From NCBI GenBank assembly GCA_016795295.1, contig JAEUHP010000078.1:1-44232 (forward strand): a stretch of 44,232 nucleotides of DNA, written 5' to 3'. The position numbers were made by a program, and so were the translations under genes. Shown in pieces: positions 38,286-44,169 of this stretch. The notes under the pieces were generated by a model. That model was given only the letters and a program-made list of their open reading frames with translations. It was not told where the DNA came from and ran no database searches. Within the stretch, counting starts at the first letter, position 1. Each line of letters begins with the position of its first letter. This stretch comes from Planctomycetota bacterium (GTDB lineage: Bacteria > Planctomycetota > UBA1135 > UBA2386).

Positions 38286-38354
38286 AGACAACGGTTGAGA
38301 CGCTGAACCGCGAGCGTCGCAGCGGTGCTCGTCGGACCAAGCGTCGAGTTGTGC
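38286..38354 (-). repeat. attC site 1 (end of array)
   Basis: A 69 bp site with plus-strand cores AGACAAC at the left and GTTGTGC at the right, both somewhat degenerate. The inner stem is GAGCGTCGCAGCGGTGCTC. It is the last site of the array, 82 bp after the nifJ-linked gene. Confidence 0.75.
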
Positions 38355-38364
38355 TGCCACGGTA

Positions 38365-38712
38365 TCAGGAACTGGGTCTCGGTGGCCGCGATGAAGCTGA
38401 CGGGAGAGCCTGCTGGAACCGATCCTGGCAGTAGGCGAGCCGCTCCTGCAGACCAAGCACCTCAGAGGCTCTCATGAGGTCTTTCCAGAAAGCGCCAGGC
38501 AAGGCCAGACCCTGAGCTCGCTCGAGCAACAAGTCGAAGCGCTCGAGGACAATCGGCAACCCATCGGTACCGCGAAGCTCGTGCCAGCGCCGGAGAAGAC
38601 TGCTGTCTTCGTCGAAGGGAGGCCCGTCGATTCCAACGCGCCGTGCTGCACGCCGGATGTTGGCATCAGCGATGGTGACTCTCTTGGCCGCCCGCAGAAG
38701 CTCCATGCTCAT
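38365..38712 (-). CDS. Cassette protein, unknown, helical
   Basis: A 115-residue protein, mostly alpha-helical by composition (Leu, Arg, Ala, Glu), with a Ser/Pro/Arg tail. The segment IADANIRRAARRVGIDGPPFDEDSS is the only distinct stretch. No family is recognised. It is the terminal gene of the cassette array, followed 10 bp later by attC 1 and preceded by the long attC 2. The ATG at 38,712 lies 5 bp from that site. Confidence 0.7.
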   Translation of the reverse strand: MSMELLRAAKRVTIADANIRRAARRVGIDGPPFDEDSSLLRRWHELRGTDGLPIVLERFDLLLERAQGLALPGAFWKDLMRASEVLGLQERLAYCQDRFQQALPSASSRPPRPSS

Positions 38713-38717
38713 GGTCA

Positions 38718-38867
38718 GCCCAAAGTCTCTGGCATCGAGCCGCGAGCGACGTTGCGGCGCTCGCCGGCCTGCATGGCCTTGTCATGCGGCATGATCGTCA
38801 CCGCGAACACTCCGTGACTTGAACTGCCTCAGCAGGCGACTTCGTCGGCTCCTGTGCCGTGTTGCCC
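38718..38867 (-). repeat. attC site 2, long form (about 150 bp)
   Basis: The left half (GCCCAAA core, GAGCGACGTTGCGGCGCTC stem) matches the other attC sites. The right half of the normal site (CGTCGGCTCCTGTGCCGTGTTGCCC) appears only about 65 bp later. The site thus has an insertion or derives from two fused sites. Confidence 0.65.
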
Positions 38868-38871
38868 AGCA

Positions 38872-39348
38872 TCATTCCCCACGCCGGCTGGAGTGCCAAG
38901 AGGCGCGCATCGACGCCGAGGTCGAATGATCCACCCATGCTTCATCGCCAAGAGCCGGCAAGTCCGGGACGCCGTAGGGACGCGGAAAGAACCGACCGAT
39001 GAGCACATCGTCGCAGTGCCCCACGATGACGGCGTCTCCCTTGATCCCCTTGGTTGATCCGCGATCTGAAATCAACACCAGAAGGTACTTGGTGTCGGCT
39101 GGCCAGTCCCTCGGGTTGTCCCTGCGAACTGCCACCATCCCGCCGGCGACCGCCACGACGGTCCCGTAGGAGCCAACCCACCAGATGCCGTCCATCGCGT
39201 ACAGATCCGGAGGAGTGGGACACTCGGCGCTGGCCAGGCGCTCCATCTCCTCGAGGATGGACGTCGAAATGCCCGTCGTCAGTTGCGGAGTGCGAGTAGG
39301 CACCGCACACGCCGCAGTCACGATGAGAACAAGAGTGAGAGCGCGCAT
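38872..39348 (-). CDS. Cassette protein, putative lipoprotein/exported
   Basis: A 158-residue protein starting with MRALTLVLIVTAACAVPT, an export signal with a Cys that could be a lipoprotein anchor (the lipobox TAAC is imperfect). The mature part contains DGIWWVGSYGTVVAVAGGMVAVRRDNP and GDAVIVGHCDDVLIGRF, a beta-rich pattern of unknown function. The ATG at 39,348 is 5 bp from attC 3, as expected for a cassette; longer upstream frames run through the attC and are not used. The TGA is 4 bp before the right core of attC 2. Confidence 0.75.
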   Translation of the reverse strand: MRALTLVLIVTAACAVPTRTPQLTTGISTSILEEMERLASAECPTPPDLYAMDGIWWVGSYGTVVAVAGGMVAVRRDNPRDWPADTKYLLVLISDRGSTKGIKGDAVIVGHCDDVLIGRFFPRPYGVPDLPALGDEAWVDHSTSASMRASWHSSRRGE

Positions 39349-39352
39349 GTCT

Positions 39353-39421
39353 GGCCAACGTCTTTGCCCCTGGGCCGCGAGCGCCACTGCGGCGCTTGCC
39401 GGCTCAAGGGCTGCCCAGTCA
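39353..39421 (-). repeat. attC site 3
   Basis: A 69 bp site with a good left core GGCCAAC and stem GAGCGCCACTGCGGCGCTT. The right core (CCAGTCA) is badly degraded, so excision of the upstream cassette may be reduced. Confidence 0.7.
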
Positions 39422-39423
39422 CT

Positions 39424-39999
39424 CTACTGCACGATCTTGCACTGGGCGACATCCAGGCCATCGGGAAGGTCGCCGGCGGCGATCCCATCGTGACCACCCA
39501 GAGCGAAGCCGGGGATCCTCAGAAGACGAGCGATCTCCGCAAAGCGATCGGACTCGAAAATGAAGCGGTCATCAGCGTCATCAGCCAAAGCGTCGTGCCG
39601 AAGGACCTCCTCCAAGGCCTCGGCTGCATCCGGAACCTGAAACATCCTGCAGAGCAGCTCAGAATCTCCACCCTGCGGAGGCTCAGGATCTGAATCGGAG
39701 AAGTAATTTGGGCACGAGGAATACTCATCGACTTGCCTACCCGACTGAAAGACCTGGAGCAACAACACGCTGTCGTCGTGGTTGGTGATGGCCAATCCAT
39801 CGCACTCGAGTGCGCGCGTAAGCAGTCCGGCACACTCCGAGATTGACCCATCCTGCGCTTCTGAGGCGGCGTCGAACACGACCGTGCACCCTCCCACTGT
39901 TGGAGAGACAATCGAACGTCGGCGATCGGCAGACAACGCCCTGACTGCATCTGCCTGCGCGACTCCGACAAGAACAAGACTCGTACAAGAACGTCCCAT
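39424..39999 (-). CDS. Cassette protein of a conserved uncharacterised family
   Basis: A 191-residue soluble protein. The run SIVSPTVGGCTVVFDAASEAQD, the segment LAITNHDDSVLLLQVFQSG and VDEYSSCPNYF, then GGDSELLC, form an ordered pattern that I have met in small proteins of varied bacteria (motif of the type hDSDxLxYxLFxxGxxVDEYxScPxYF). I know no function for it. The ATG at 39,999 lies 14 bp from attC 4. The stop (TAG) is 2 bp before attC 3. Confidence 0.8.
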   Translation of the reverse strand: MGRSCTSLVLVGVAQADAVRALSADRRRSIVSPTVGGCTVVFDAASEAQDGSISECAGLLTRALECDGLAITNHDDSVLLLQVFQSGRQVDEYSSCPNYFSDSDPEPPQGGDSELLCRMFQVPDAAEALEEVLRHDALADDADDRFIFESDRFAEIARLLRIPGFALGGHDGIAAGDLPDGLDVAQCKIVQ

Positions 40000-40012
40000 G
40001 TGCTCCTGATCT

Positions 40013-40081
40013 GCCCAACGTCTTTGCCCTTGAGCCGCGAGCGCCGTTGCGGCGCTCGACGGATCCTGCGGCTATTTGGGT
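40013..40081 (-). repeat. attC site 4
   Basis: A 69 bp site with left core GCCCAAC and right core TTTGGGT, inner stem GAGCGCCGTTGCGGCGCTC. The stop codon of the upstream cassette gene abuts the right core. Confidence 0.85.
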
Positions 40082-40575
40082 GTCCTTGGGTAGTAGATCT
40101 GTATCGAAGGCATGAACAGCTCACCGACAACTCCCAGCAGGTCCGTCGATGCACCGCCATGCGTTGAGGTCACCAAAACGCCCAACGGGTTTCCCTGCAG
40201 AAAGCGACTGTGAGACTCGACCACACCCCGCAGGTCGCTTGCGCCACTCAGCACGTGCGGCTCACGGCCATGGGGAGGCGCCCCAGGAAGGTCACGCAGG
40301 CAGCTGTTGTAGACCGTGAGCACACCCTGAGCATCGATGTGGATGCTGAACCCCACGAAGGGATTCTCCCACTCGTACAGCATGCCGGATGGCGCCATCT
40401 CGAGGATCTCGGAGCGCCGCCGCTGCGCCTCCTCGAACGTGAACGTCTCCGAGTTCGGTCGAGGCAGCTCTACGACATGCTGCCGTTTGGACTCCCACGG
40501 ATTCCGCTCCCGGCGACTTGCGCAACTCAATGCCGCGAGACCCATGGTCAGCAGAGTGAGCATGCAAACCTTCAT
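40072..40575 (-). CDS. Cassette lipoprotein, unknown
   Basis: A 167-residue protein with a lipoprotein signal: MKVCMLTLLTMGLAALSCAS, lipobox ALSC with Cys18. The mature part has a charged helical stretch (FTFEEAQRRRSEILEMAPSG) followed by beta-like segments (FSIHIDAQGVLTVYNSCLRDLPGAPPHG). It probably sits at the membrane surface. No family is recognised. The stop codon lies in the attC 4 region, and the ATG at 40,575 is 6 bp from attC 5. Confidence 0.8.
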   Translation of the reverse strand: MKVCMLTLLTMGLAALSCASRRERNPWESKRQHVVELPRPNSETFTFEEAQRRRSEILEMAPSGMLYEWENPFVGFSIHIDAQGVLTVYNSCLRDLPGAPPHGREPHVLSGASDLRGVVESHSRFLQGNPLGVLVTSTHGGASTDLLGVVGELFMPSIQIYYPRTPK

Positions 40576-40580
40576 GGCAC

Positions 40581-40671
40581 ACCGTACGTCTCTGACGCTG
40601 AGCCGCGTGCGAGGGCTTCGGCGCTCGCGGTTGTGTTGGTCGCGGTCGTCGGCTCCTGCGTCACGTGGGAC
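40581..40671 (-). repeat. attC site 5, about 91 bp
   Basis: A longer degenerate site: left core ACCGTAC, right core GTGGGAC, stem around GCGAGGGCTTCGGCGCTCGC. It carries about 20 extra bases in one arm compared with its 69 bp relatives. Confidence 0.6.
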
Positions 40672-40678
40672 GGCCAGC

Positions 40679-40984
40679 TCACCACCCCATCACGGCAGGA
40701 AGTCGCCGACCTCCGGCATCGAACAGAGTCCAGAGGTTGACCAGGAAGCACGGGGCCAGCACGACTCGACCAGCTGCCGGAACGCGACGCCAGATCGCGA
40801 CGGCAAGCAGTGAGGCCAACGACGCGACCCCGACCGCCTGCATCACGATCGACCTGTAGTCGTTGGTTGCGAGCGTGATGATGTTGATCGCGAACGCGTA
40901 CAACGTCATGAGCAAGACGAGGACGTAGGCAACCGCAGCCCATGGGGATGTCCGCCTTGCCGCCTTGCCGGTTGATGCTGTCAC
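40679..40984 (-). CDS. Cassette membrane protein (three helices), unknown
   Basis: A 101-residue integral membrane protein with three hydrophobic segments (about residues 18-38, 46-66 and 72-90) joined by short loops. The GTG at 40,984 is the first start codon after attC 6 (10 bp away); longer frames cross the attC and are excluded. No motif points to a role. It is the first of three membrane-protein cassettes in a row. Confidence 0.7.
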   Translation of the reverse strand: MTASTGKAARRTSPWAAVAYVLVLLMTLYAFAINIITLATNDYRSIVMQAVGVASLASLLAVAIWRRVPAAGRVVLAPCFLVNLWTLFDAGGRRLPAVMGW

Positions 40985-40993
40985 GAGGGGTCC

Positions 40994-41062
40994 GTCCAAA
41001 GGATCAGCCGCTCGGCCGCGAGCGCCGTTGCGGCGCTCGCTGGCTGCAGCGGCCGGTTGGGC
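40994..41062 (-). repeat. attC site 6
   Basis: A 69 bp site with left core GTCCAAA, right core GTTGGGC and perfect inner stem GAGCGCCGTTGCGGCGCTC. Confidence 0.85.
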
Positions 41063-41092
41063 TGCGATCGTAGTCGCCAACTGCTTGCTTGC

Positions 41093-41326
41093 CTACCGCT
41101 TCTGCACGCGACCTCTGTGCCAGAGGCAAGCCAGCACTCGCGCAACGACCAGAACCGAGAGGATGACCGCAGAGCGGGACCATGGCGAGTCGGTGTAGGC
41201 CGCGTAGGGGGCGTAGAAGACCAAGGTTGGCTCGAGCCAAGAGAACTCGAAGCTCATCCATGCCAACGCCACCGATGCCGCCACGAAGACCGCCAACCAC
41301 ATCAACTCCTTCGTCAGTCGCTCCAT
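41093..41326 (-). CDS. Cassette membrane protein (two helices), unknown
   Basis: A 77-residue membrane protein with helices at about residues 8-28 and 52-69 (SAVILSVLVVARVLACLW), linked by an aromatic segment with several Tyr and Phe. The ATG at 41,326 lies about 18 bp from the remnant attC 7. Because that site is reduced, this gene is probably stuck to the one upstream as a compound cassette. Confidence 0.7.
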   Translation of the reverse strand: MERLTKELMWLAVFVAASVALAWMSFEFSWLEPTLVFYAPYAAYTDSPWSRSAVILSVLVVARVLACLWHRGRVQKR

Positions 41327-41343
41327 GGTGACCTGTTCCGCCC

Positions 41344-41378
41344 TCCCAGCGGGTCAGCCGCTCAGCCGCGAGTTGGGC
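41344..41378 (-). repeat. attC site 7, internally deleted remnant (35 bp)
   Basis: The left arm (CAGCCGCTCAGCCGCGAG) and right core GTTGGGC match attC 6, but about 34 bp in between, including one arm of the stem, are gone. The folded structure needed for recombination cannot form. Confidence 0.7.
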
Positions 41379-41396
41379 TGCCACGACCCCGGACGA

Positions 41397-41576
41397 TTAT
41401 CCATGAGTCTCCGGGGTGTCGCTGCGCTCGTCGGGTGCACGCTCCTCGACGAACCACCAGAAGAACAGCACGCCGGCCACAGCACCCGCGATGTGCGCAG
41501 GCTCAGGTCCCCAAGACCACAGGAGGATTCCCGTGGTGATGATGATGGCCACTCGCTGCTTGCCGACTGTCGTCAT
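41397..41576 (-). CDS. Cassette membrane protein (short), unknown
   Basis: A 59-residue membrane protein with two close hydrophobic stretches (VAIIITTGILLWSW and GAVAGVLFFWWFVE), perhaps two short helices. The ATG at 41,576 is chosen over a TTG inside attC 8. It ends 18 bp before the remnant attC 7. Confidence 0.6.
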   Translation of the reverse strand: MTTVGKQRVAIIITTGILLWSWGPEPAHIAGAVAGVLFFWWFVEERAPDERSDTPETHG

Positions 41577-41597
41577 TGGATGCTGATGATCTGGTCC

Positions 41598-41667
41598 GTC
41601 CAACGTCTTTGACCATCAACCGCCGGCACCGCTTGGCGCACCGATCGGCTGCATGGTCTCGTTGGCA
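41598..41667 (-). repeat. attC site 8
   Basis: A 70 bp site with left core GTCCAAC and right core GTTGGCA; the stem sequence differs from the GAGCGCC type, with outer arms CCAT/ATGG. Confidence 0.75.
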
Positions 41668-41669
41668 GG

Positions 41670-42146
41670 CTACCCATCAAACTGGACCCGTTGCATCCGC
41701 AAGAACTCATCCAGATGGCCAATCAAGTTGAACCAGCCGGTTTCGGGACACGCCTCGAAGATGATCTCAATGCGCTTGCCTGCCAGGAACTTGACGTACG
41801 TCAACCCGAGGCTGCGAAAGAGATCGTCGTAGCTTGTCGGCTCCGGAATCTCGTACGCGGCGAGCATCTCGGCGATGTCGCGTTTGGTCGGGGCAAGCAA
41901 GTCGACCGTGTTGCCCACGATGTACTGCGTCACCTCCCGAACGCGCTGGCAGTAGTGGCCGTCGAAGGGCCCCTCCTCTGGATAGACGAGGATGCGAGCG
42001 ACGCCGCCATCGCCTCGAGGGTAGTCACAGGAGAAGTAACTGAAGTCACCAGACGTGCTGGTCGAGAGGACGAAGTGGCCGACACCGGGGATTTCGAATC
42101 TCGAGGGAACGCTCCCGCCAGACCAGTCGCCGAATCCGTACTGCAT
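41670..42146 (-). CDS. Cassette protein, unknown
   Basis: A 158-residue soluble protein, acidic to neutral, with aromatic-rich strands near the start (GFGDWSGGSVPSRFEIPG, SGDFSYFSCDYPRGDGGVARILVYPEEGPFDGHYC) and a helical second half (VREVTQYIVGNTVDLLAPTKRDIAEMLAAYEIPEP). No family is recognised. The ATG at 42,146 is 22 bp from attC 9 and the TAG is 2 bp before attC 8. Confidence 0.75.
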   Translation of the reverse strand: MQYGFGDWSGGSVPSRFEIPGVGHFVLSTSTSGDFSYFSCDYPRGDGGVARILVYPEEGPFDGHYCQRVREVTQYIVGNTVDLLAPTKRDIAEMLAAYEIPEPTSYDDLFRSLGLTYVKFLAGKRIEIIFEACPETGWFNLIGHLDEFLRMQRVQFDG

Positions 42147-42167
42147 AACTCCTCAGGGCTCTTGTCC

Positions 42168-42236
42168 GGCCTACGTCTTCGACCTCGCGCCGCGTTCGCC
42201 GCTGCGGCGATCGCCGGCTCCAAGGGCTTGTTGGGC
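42168..42236 (-). repeat. attC site 9
   Basis: A 69 bp site with right core GTTGGGC and a degenerate left core GGCCTAC; inner stem CGCCGCTGCGGCG. Confidence 0.75.
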
Positions 42237-42260
42237 AGCGCATGCTACCAAGAGAACGAC

Positions 42261-42542
42261 TCAGCCGCCTTGGCCGTCCGTGTAGTGGAAGTGCTCTTGG
42301 GCCGCCGTGGAGAACGACGCCACGAACGCCGACTCGCCACCACGATCCTTGGCGCGGCCGGTCACCAGCCGCAACCGCATCGCCCAGTCGTAGCAACCCT
42401 CATCCACCGGGAACGCGGTCAGCACACCCGTCAGTCGACGCTCGCGGATCCAGCTCTCAGCAGCCTCACGGGTAGTGAATACCCCGCCAGGTGAACTCTG
42501 GGCATCACGCGAAAAGACCCAAACATGCTTCTCAGGGACCAT
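42261..42542 (-). CDS. Cassette protein of a small conserved family (DUF7710-like)
   Basis: A 93-residue protein. The pattern VWVFSRDAQSSPGGVFTTREAAESWI, then GVLTAFPVDEGCYDWA and a terminal EHFHY, matches a small family I remember from cassette arrays, which I believe is listed as DUF7710. The number is from memory. Function unknown. The ATG at 42,542 is 12 bp from attC 10. Confidence 0.8.
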   Translation of the reverse strand: MVPEKHVWVFSRDAQSSPGGVFTTREAAESWIRERRLTGVLTAFPVDEGCYDWAMRLRLVTGRAKDRGGESAFVASFSTAAQEHFHYTDGQGG

Positions 42543-42553
42543 GCGACTCGGCT

Positions 42554-42620
42554 GCCCAACGTCTTTGCCGCTGAGGCGCGGCCGGCTTGGCGGCCGGTCG
42601 CCTCCTGCGGCTTGTGGGGC
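42554..42620 (-). repeat. attC site 10
   Basis: A 67 bp site with left core GCCCAAC and right core GTGGGGC; its stem is built on CGGCCG rather than GAGCGCC, as in attC 11. Confidence 0.8.
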
Positions 42621-42625
42621 CGAGC

Positions 42626-43075
42626 TTACCCGAAGCGGGCCAGCAGGGCTCGATGAACGTCTCGCTCAAGATCCGGAGCTCCGCCCAGCACGAATGCCAC
42701 GAAGTGCTTCGGCACCCACTCATCGAAGGCCGTGCAGTCTGCGAAGAATTCCACAGCTTCGGGAAGCGGATCGTGATCGAACCAGCTTGTCATCACGAAG
42801 GGTCCCGATCGGCCATCAACCTCATCCATGACCGAGACCATGTCGATGGAGTCGTCCCAAGTACTGCTGGTAGGTCCGAAACACACAGCGTGCCGACAAC
42901 CGGCGCGCACGAACTGCTCCGACAAGCTCGCTTGCTCATCCGGCGAAACACCATCGTCGCCTACGACCAGAAGAAGGGCGAACTCTGACCCGCTGATCGG
43001 ACAAGCGAAGGAGTAGGGCGGCGTTGAGCGCCCAAGCCAAACCGTGCAGGAGCCTGTGTTCAGAATGGAGCGCAC
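42626..43075 (-). CDS. Cassette protein, DUF7684-like
   Basis: A 149-residue soluble protein. LLLVVGDDGVSPDEQASL, GCRHAVCFGPTSSTWDDSID and FVMTSWFDHDPLPEAVEFF match in order a family I recall as DUF7684 (pattern WDDSVD ... VMTTWHxxEPLxE), often found in cassettes. Function unknown. The start is the GTG at 43,075, 6 bp from attC 11; longer frames read through the attC. Confidence 0.75.
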   Translation of the reverse strand: MRSILNTGSCTVWLGRSTPPYSFACPISGSEFALLLVVGDDGVSPDEQASLSEQFVRAGCRHAVCFGPTSSTWDDSIDMVSVMDEVDGRSGPFVMTSWFDHDPLPEAVEFFADCTAFDEWVPKHFVAFVLGGAPDLERDVHRALLARFG

Positions 43076-43081
43076 GCTTCG

Positions 43082-43148
43082 GCCCAACGTCTTGCCGCTG
43101 AGGCGCCGGACGGCTTGGCGGCCGGTCGCATCCTGCGGCTTGTTAGCT
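43082..43148 (-). repeat. attC site 11
   Basis: A 67 bp site with left core GCCCAAC and right core GTTAGCT. The TAA of the upstream cassette gene lies inside the right core. Confidence 0.85.
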
Positions 43149-43481
43149 GGCCTCCAGCTTATCCAAGTCGACGACATCGCGCGCCCAGAAGGTTATCGCC
43201 CCATCGGTCCCCTCGAAGTCGGACACCCACACCCGAAGGCGGTCCAGTCGGCGCCCGCTGACGTCAAGGATTTGCATGCCGTACGTCGGGTGCGGGAAAC
43301 ACCCCTTTTCGATCTGGAACTGTTGTGGGGACCAGAATCGCAGCCGGCGAACCACGGCCTCGCGCTGAAGCACCAGATCAACAAAGGGCTCCGATCCATC
43401 GAGACCGGAGTGGTAGCGGAGCTCCGCGATCGAGTACTCCCACGGCCGATCGATGATGGGGTGATCCGGATCGCGATCCAT
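43143..43481 (-). CDS. Cassette protein, unknown
   Basis: A 112-residue soluble protein with a strong pattern of alternating charges: IIDRPWEYSIAELRYHSG, VDLVLQREAVVRRLRFWSPQQFQIEKG and FWARDVVDLDKLEAS. It looks like a compact beta-rich domain. No function known. The ATG at 43,481 is one base from attC 12, and the stop is embedded in attC 11, a typical cassette layout. Confidence 0.8.
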   Translation of the reverse strand: MDRDPDHPIIDRPWEYSIAELRYHSGLDGSEPFVDLVLQREAVVRRLRFWSPQQFQIEKGCFPHPTYGMQILDVSGRRLDRLRVWVSDFEGTDGAITFWARDVVDLDKLEAS

Positions 43482-43482
43482 G

Positions 43483-43551
43483 GTCTAGCGTCTTTGGCGC
43501 TCAGCCGCGAGCGCCGCTGCGGCGCTCGCCGGCTCCTGCGGCTTGTTAGGC
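43483..43551 (-). repeat. attC site 12
   Basis: A 69 bp site with left core GTCTAGC, right core GTTAGGC and a perfect inner stem GAGCGCCGCTGCGGCGCTC. The stop of the next gene lies in the right core. Confidence 0.9.
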
Positions 43552-44070
43552 CCACGACTCTACCGTCGCCACGCAAGCCGGCAACCGCTCAAGTAGGAAG
43601 CGGGACCACGCTCGGACGTGGTCCGGAGTGGCGTAGCGAAGCCAAACATCATCGCGCTCCGAGTAGGGCACGGCGTCTGGCACGAACTTCTTGCGATACC
43701 ACTGCGTCACGCTCTCCGAGACATGCAAAGCACAATGTGAATCCGGAGGGCGCGTCAGACCTGCGATGACAGAATTCTGCAGGGCACGCATCTCCTCGCG
43801 CGCCTCGACAGGCAGCAACCCGAACATCCTCCTGCGACGCGATGGGTGCGCACCGACAACTGGCTCACCGGACCTTTGAAGCTCAACGACGAACTTGGAT
43901 CCGGCGTACGCATCCCAGCCGTCTTGGGACACCTGAAACCAAACCACCGTGTAGGCGTCGCCGTGCGAACGGCACCAGCTGAGGAAACTCTTGGCACGCT
44001 TGAAGTCAGCGGCCTTGAACCAGGGGCCCAAGTCGGACTTTAGCAGCGCGTAAACCTCAGTCGACTTCAT
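43546..44070 (-). CDS. Cassette protein, DUF4304-like
   Basis: A 174-residue soluble protein: MKSTEVYALLKSDLGPWF, AKSFLSWCRSHGDAYTVVWFQ, SQDGWDAYAGSKFVVELQ, then ALHVSESVTQWYRKKF and DDVWLRYATPDHVRAWSRFLLERL. This order resembles DUF4304-type proteins, which are uncharacterised; the match is by eye. The ATG at 44,070 is 17 bp from attC 13, and the stop codon TAA lies inside attC 12. A longer frame to 44,169 would run through the attC and is rejected. Confidence 0.8.
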   Translation of the reverse strand: MKSTEVYALLKSDLGPWFKAADFKRAKSFLSWCRSHGDAYTVVWFQVSQDGWDAYAGSKFVVELQRSGEPVVGAHPSRRRRMFGLLPVEAREEMRALQNSVIAGLTRPPDSHCALHVSESVTQWYRKKFVPDAVPYSERDDVWLRYATPDHVRAWSRFLLERLPACVATVESWA

Positions 44071-44087
44071 GCGCGATGACCCGACGG

Positions 44088-44156
44088 GCCTAACGGATCG
44101 GCCGCTGAGCCGCGAGCGCCGCTGCGGCGCTCGTCGGCTCCTGCGGCGAGTTAGGC
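44088..44156 (-). repeat. attC site 13
   Basis: A 69 bp site with both cores intact (GCCTAAC and GTTAGGC) and the inner stem GAGCGCCGCTGCGGCGCTC. Confidence 0.9.
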
Positions 44157-44169
44157 GCCGACTCGACAC

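Noticed and set aside
43075..43177. Longer N-terminus for the cassette gene ending at 42,626
   Set aside because: The extra codons lie inside attC 11 and beyond it in the neighbouring cassette gene.
38286..44156. Repeated palindromes as a CRISPR array or REP elements
   Set aside because: Spacing is hundreds of bases with genes between, and the core sites and orientation fit attC far better.
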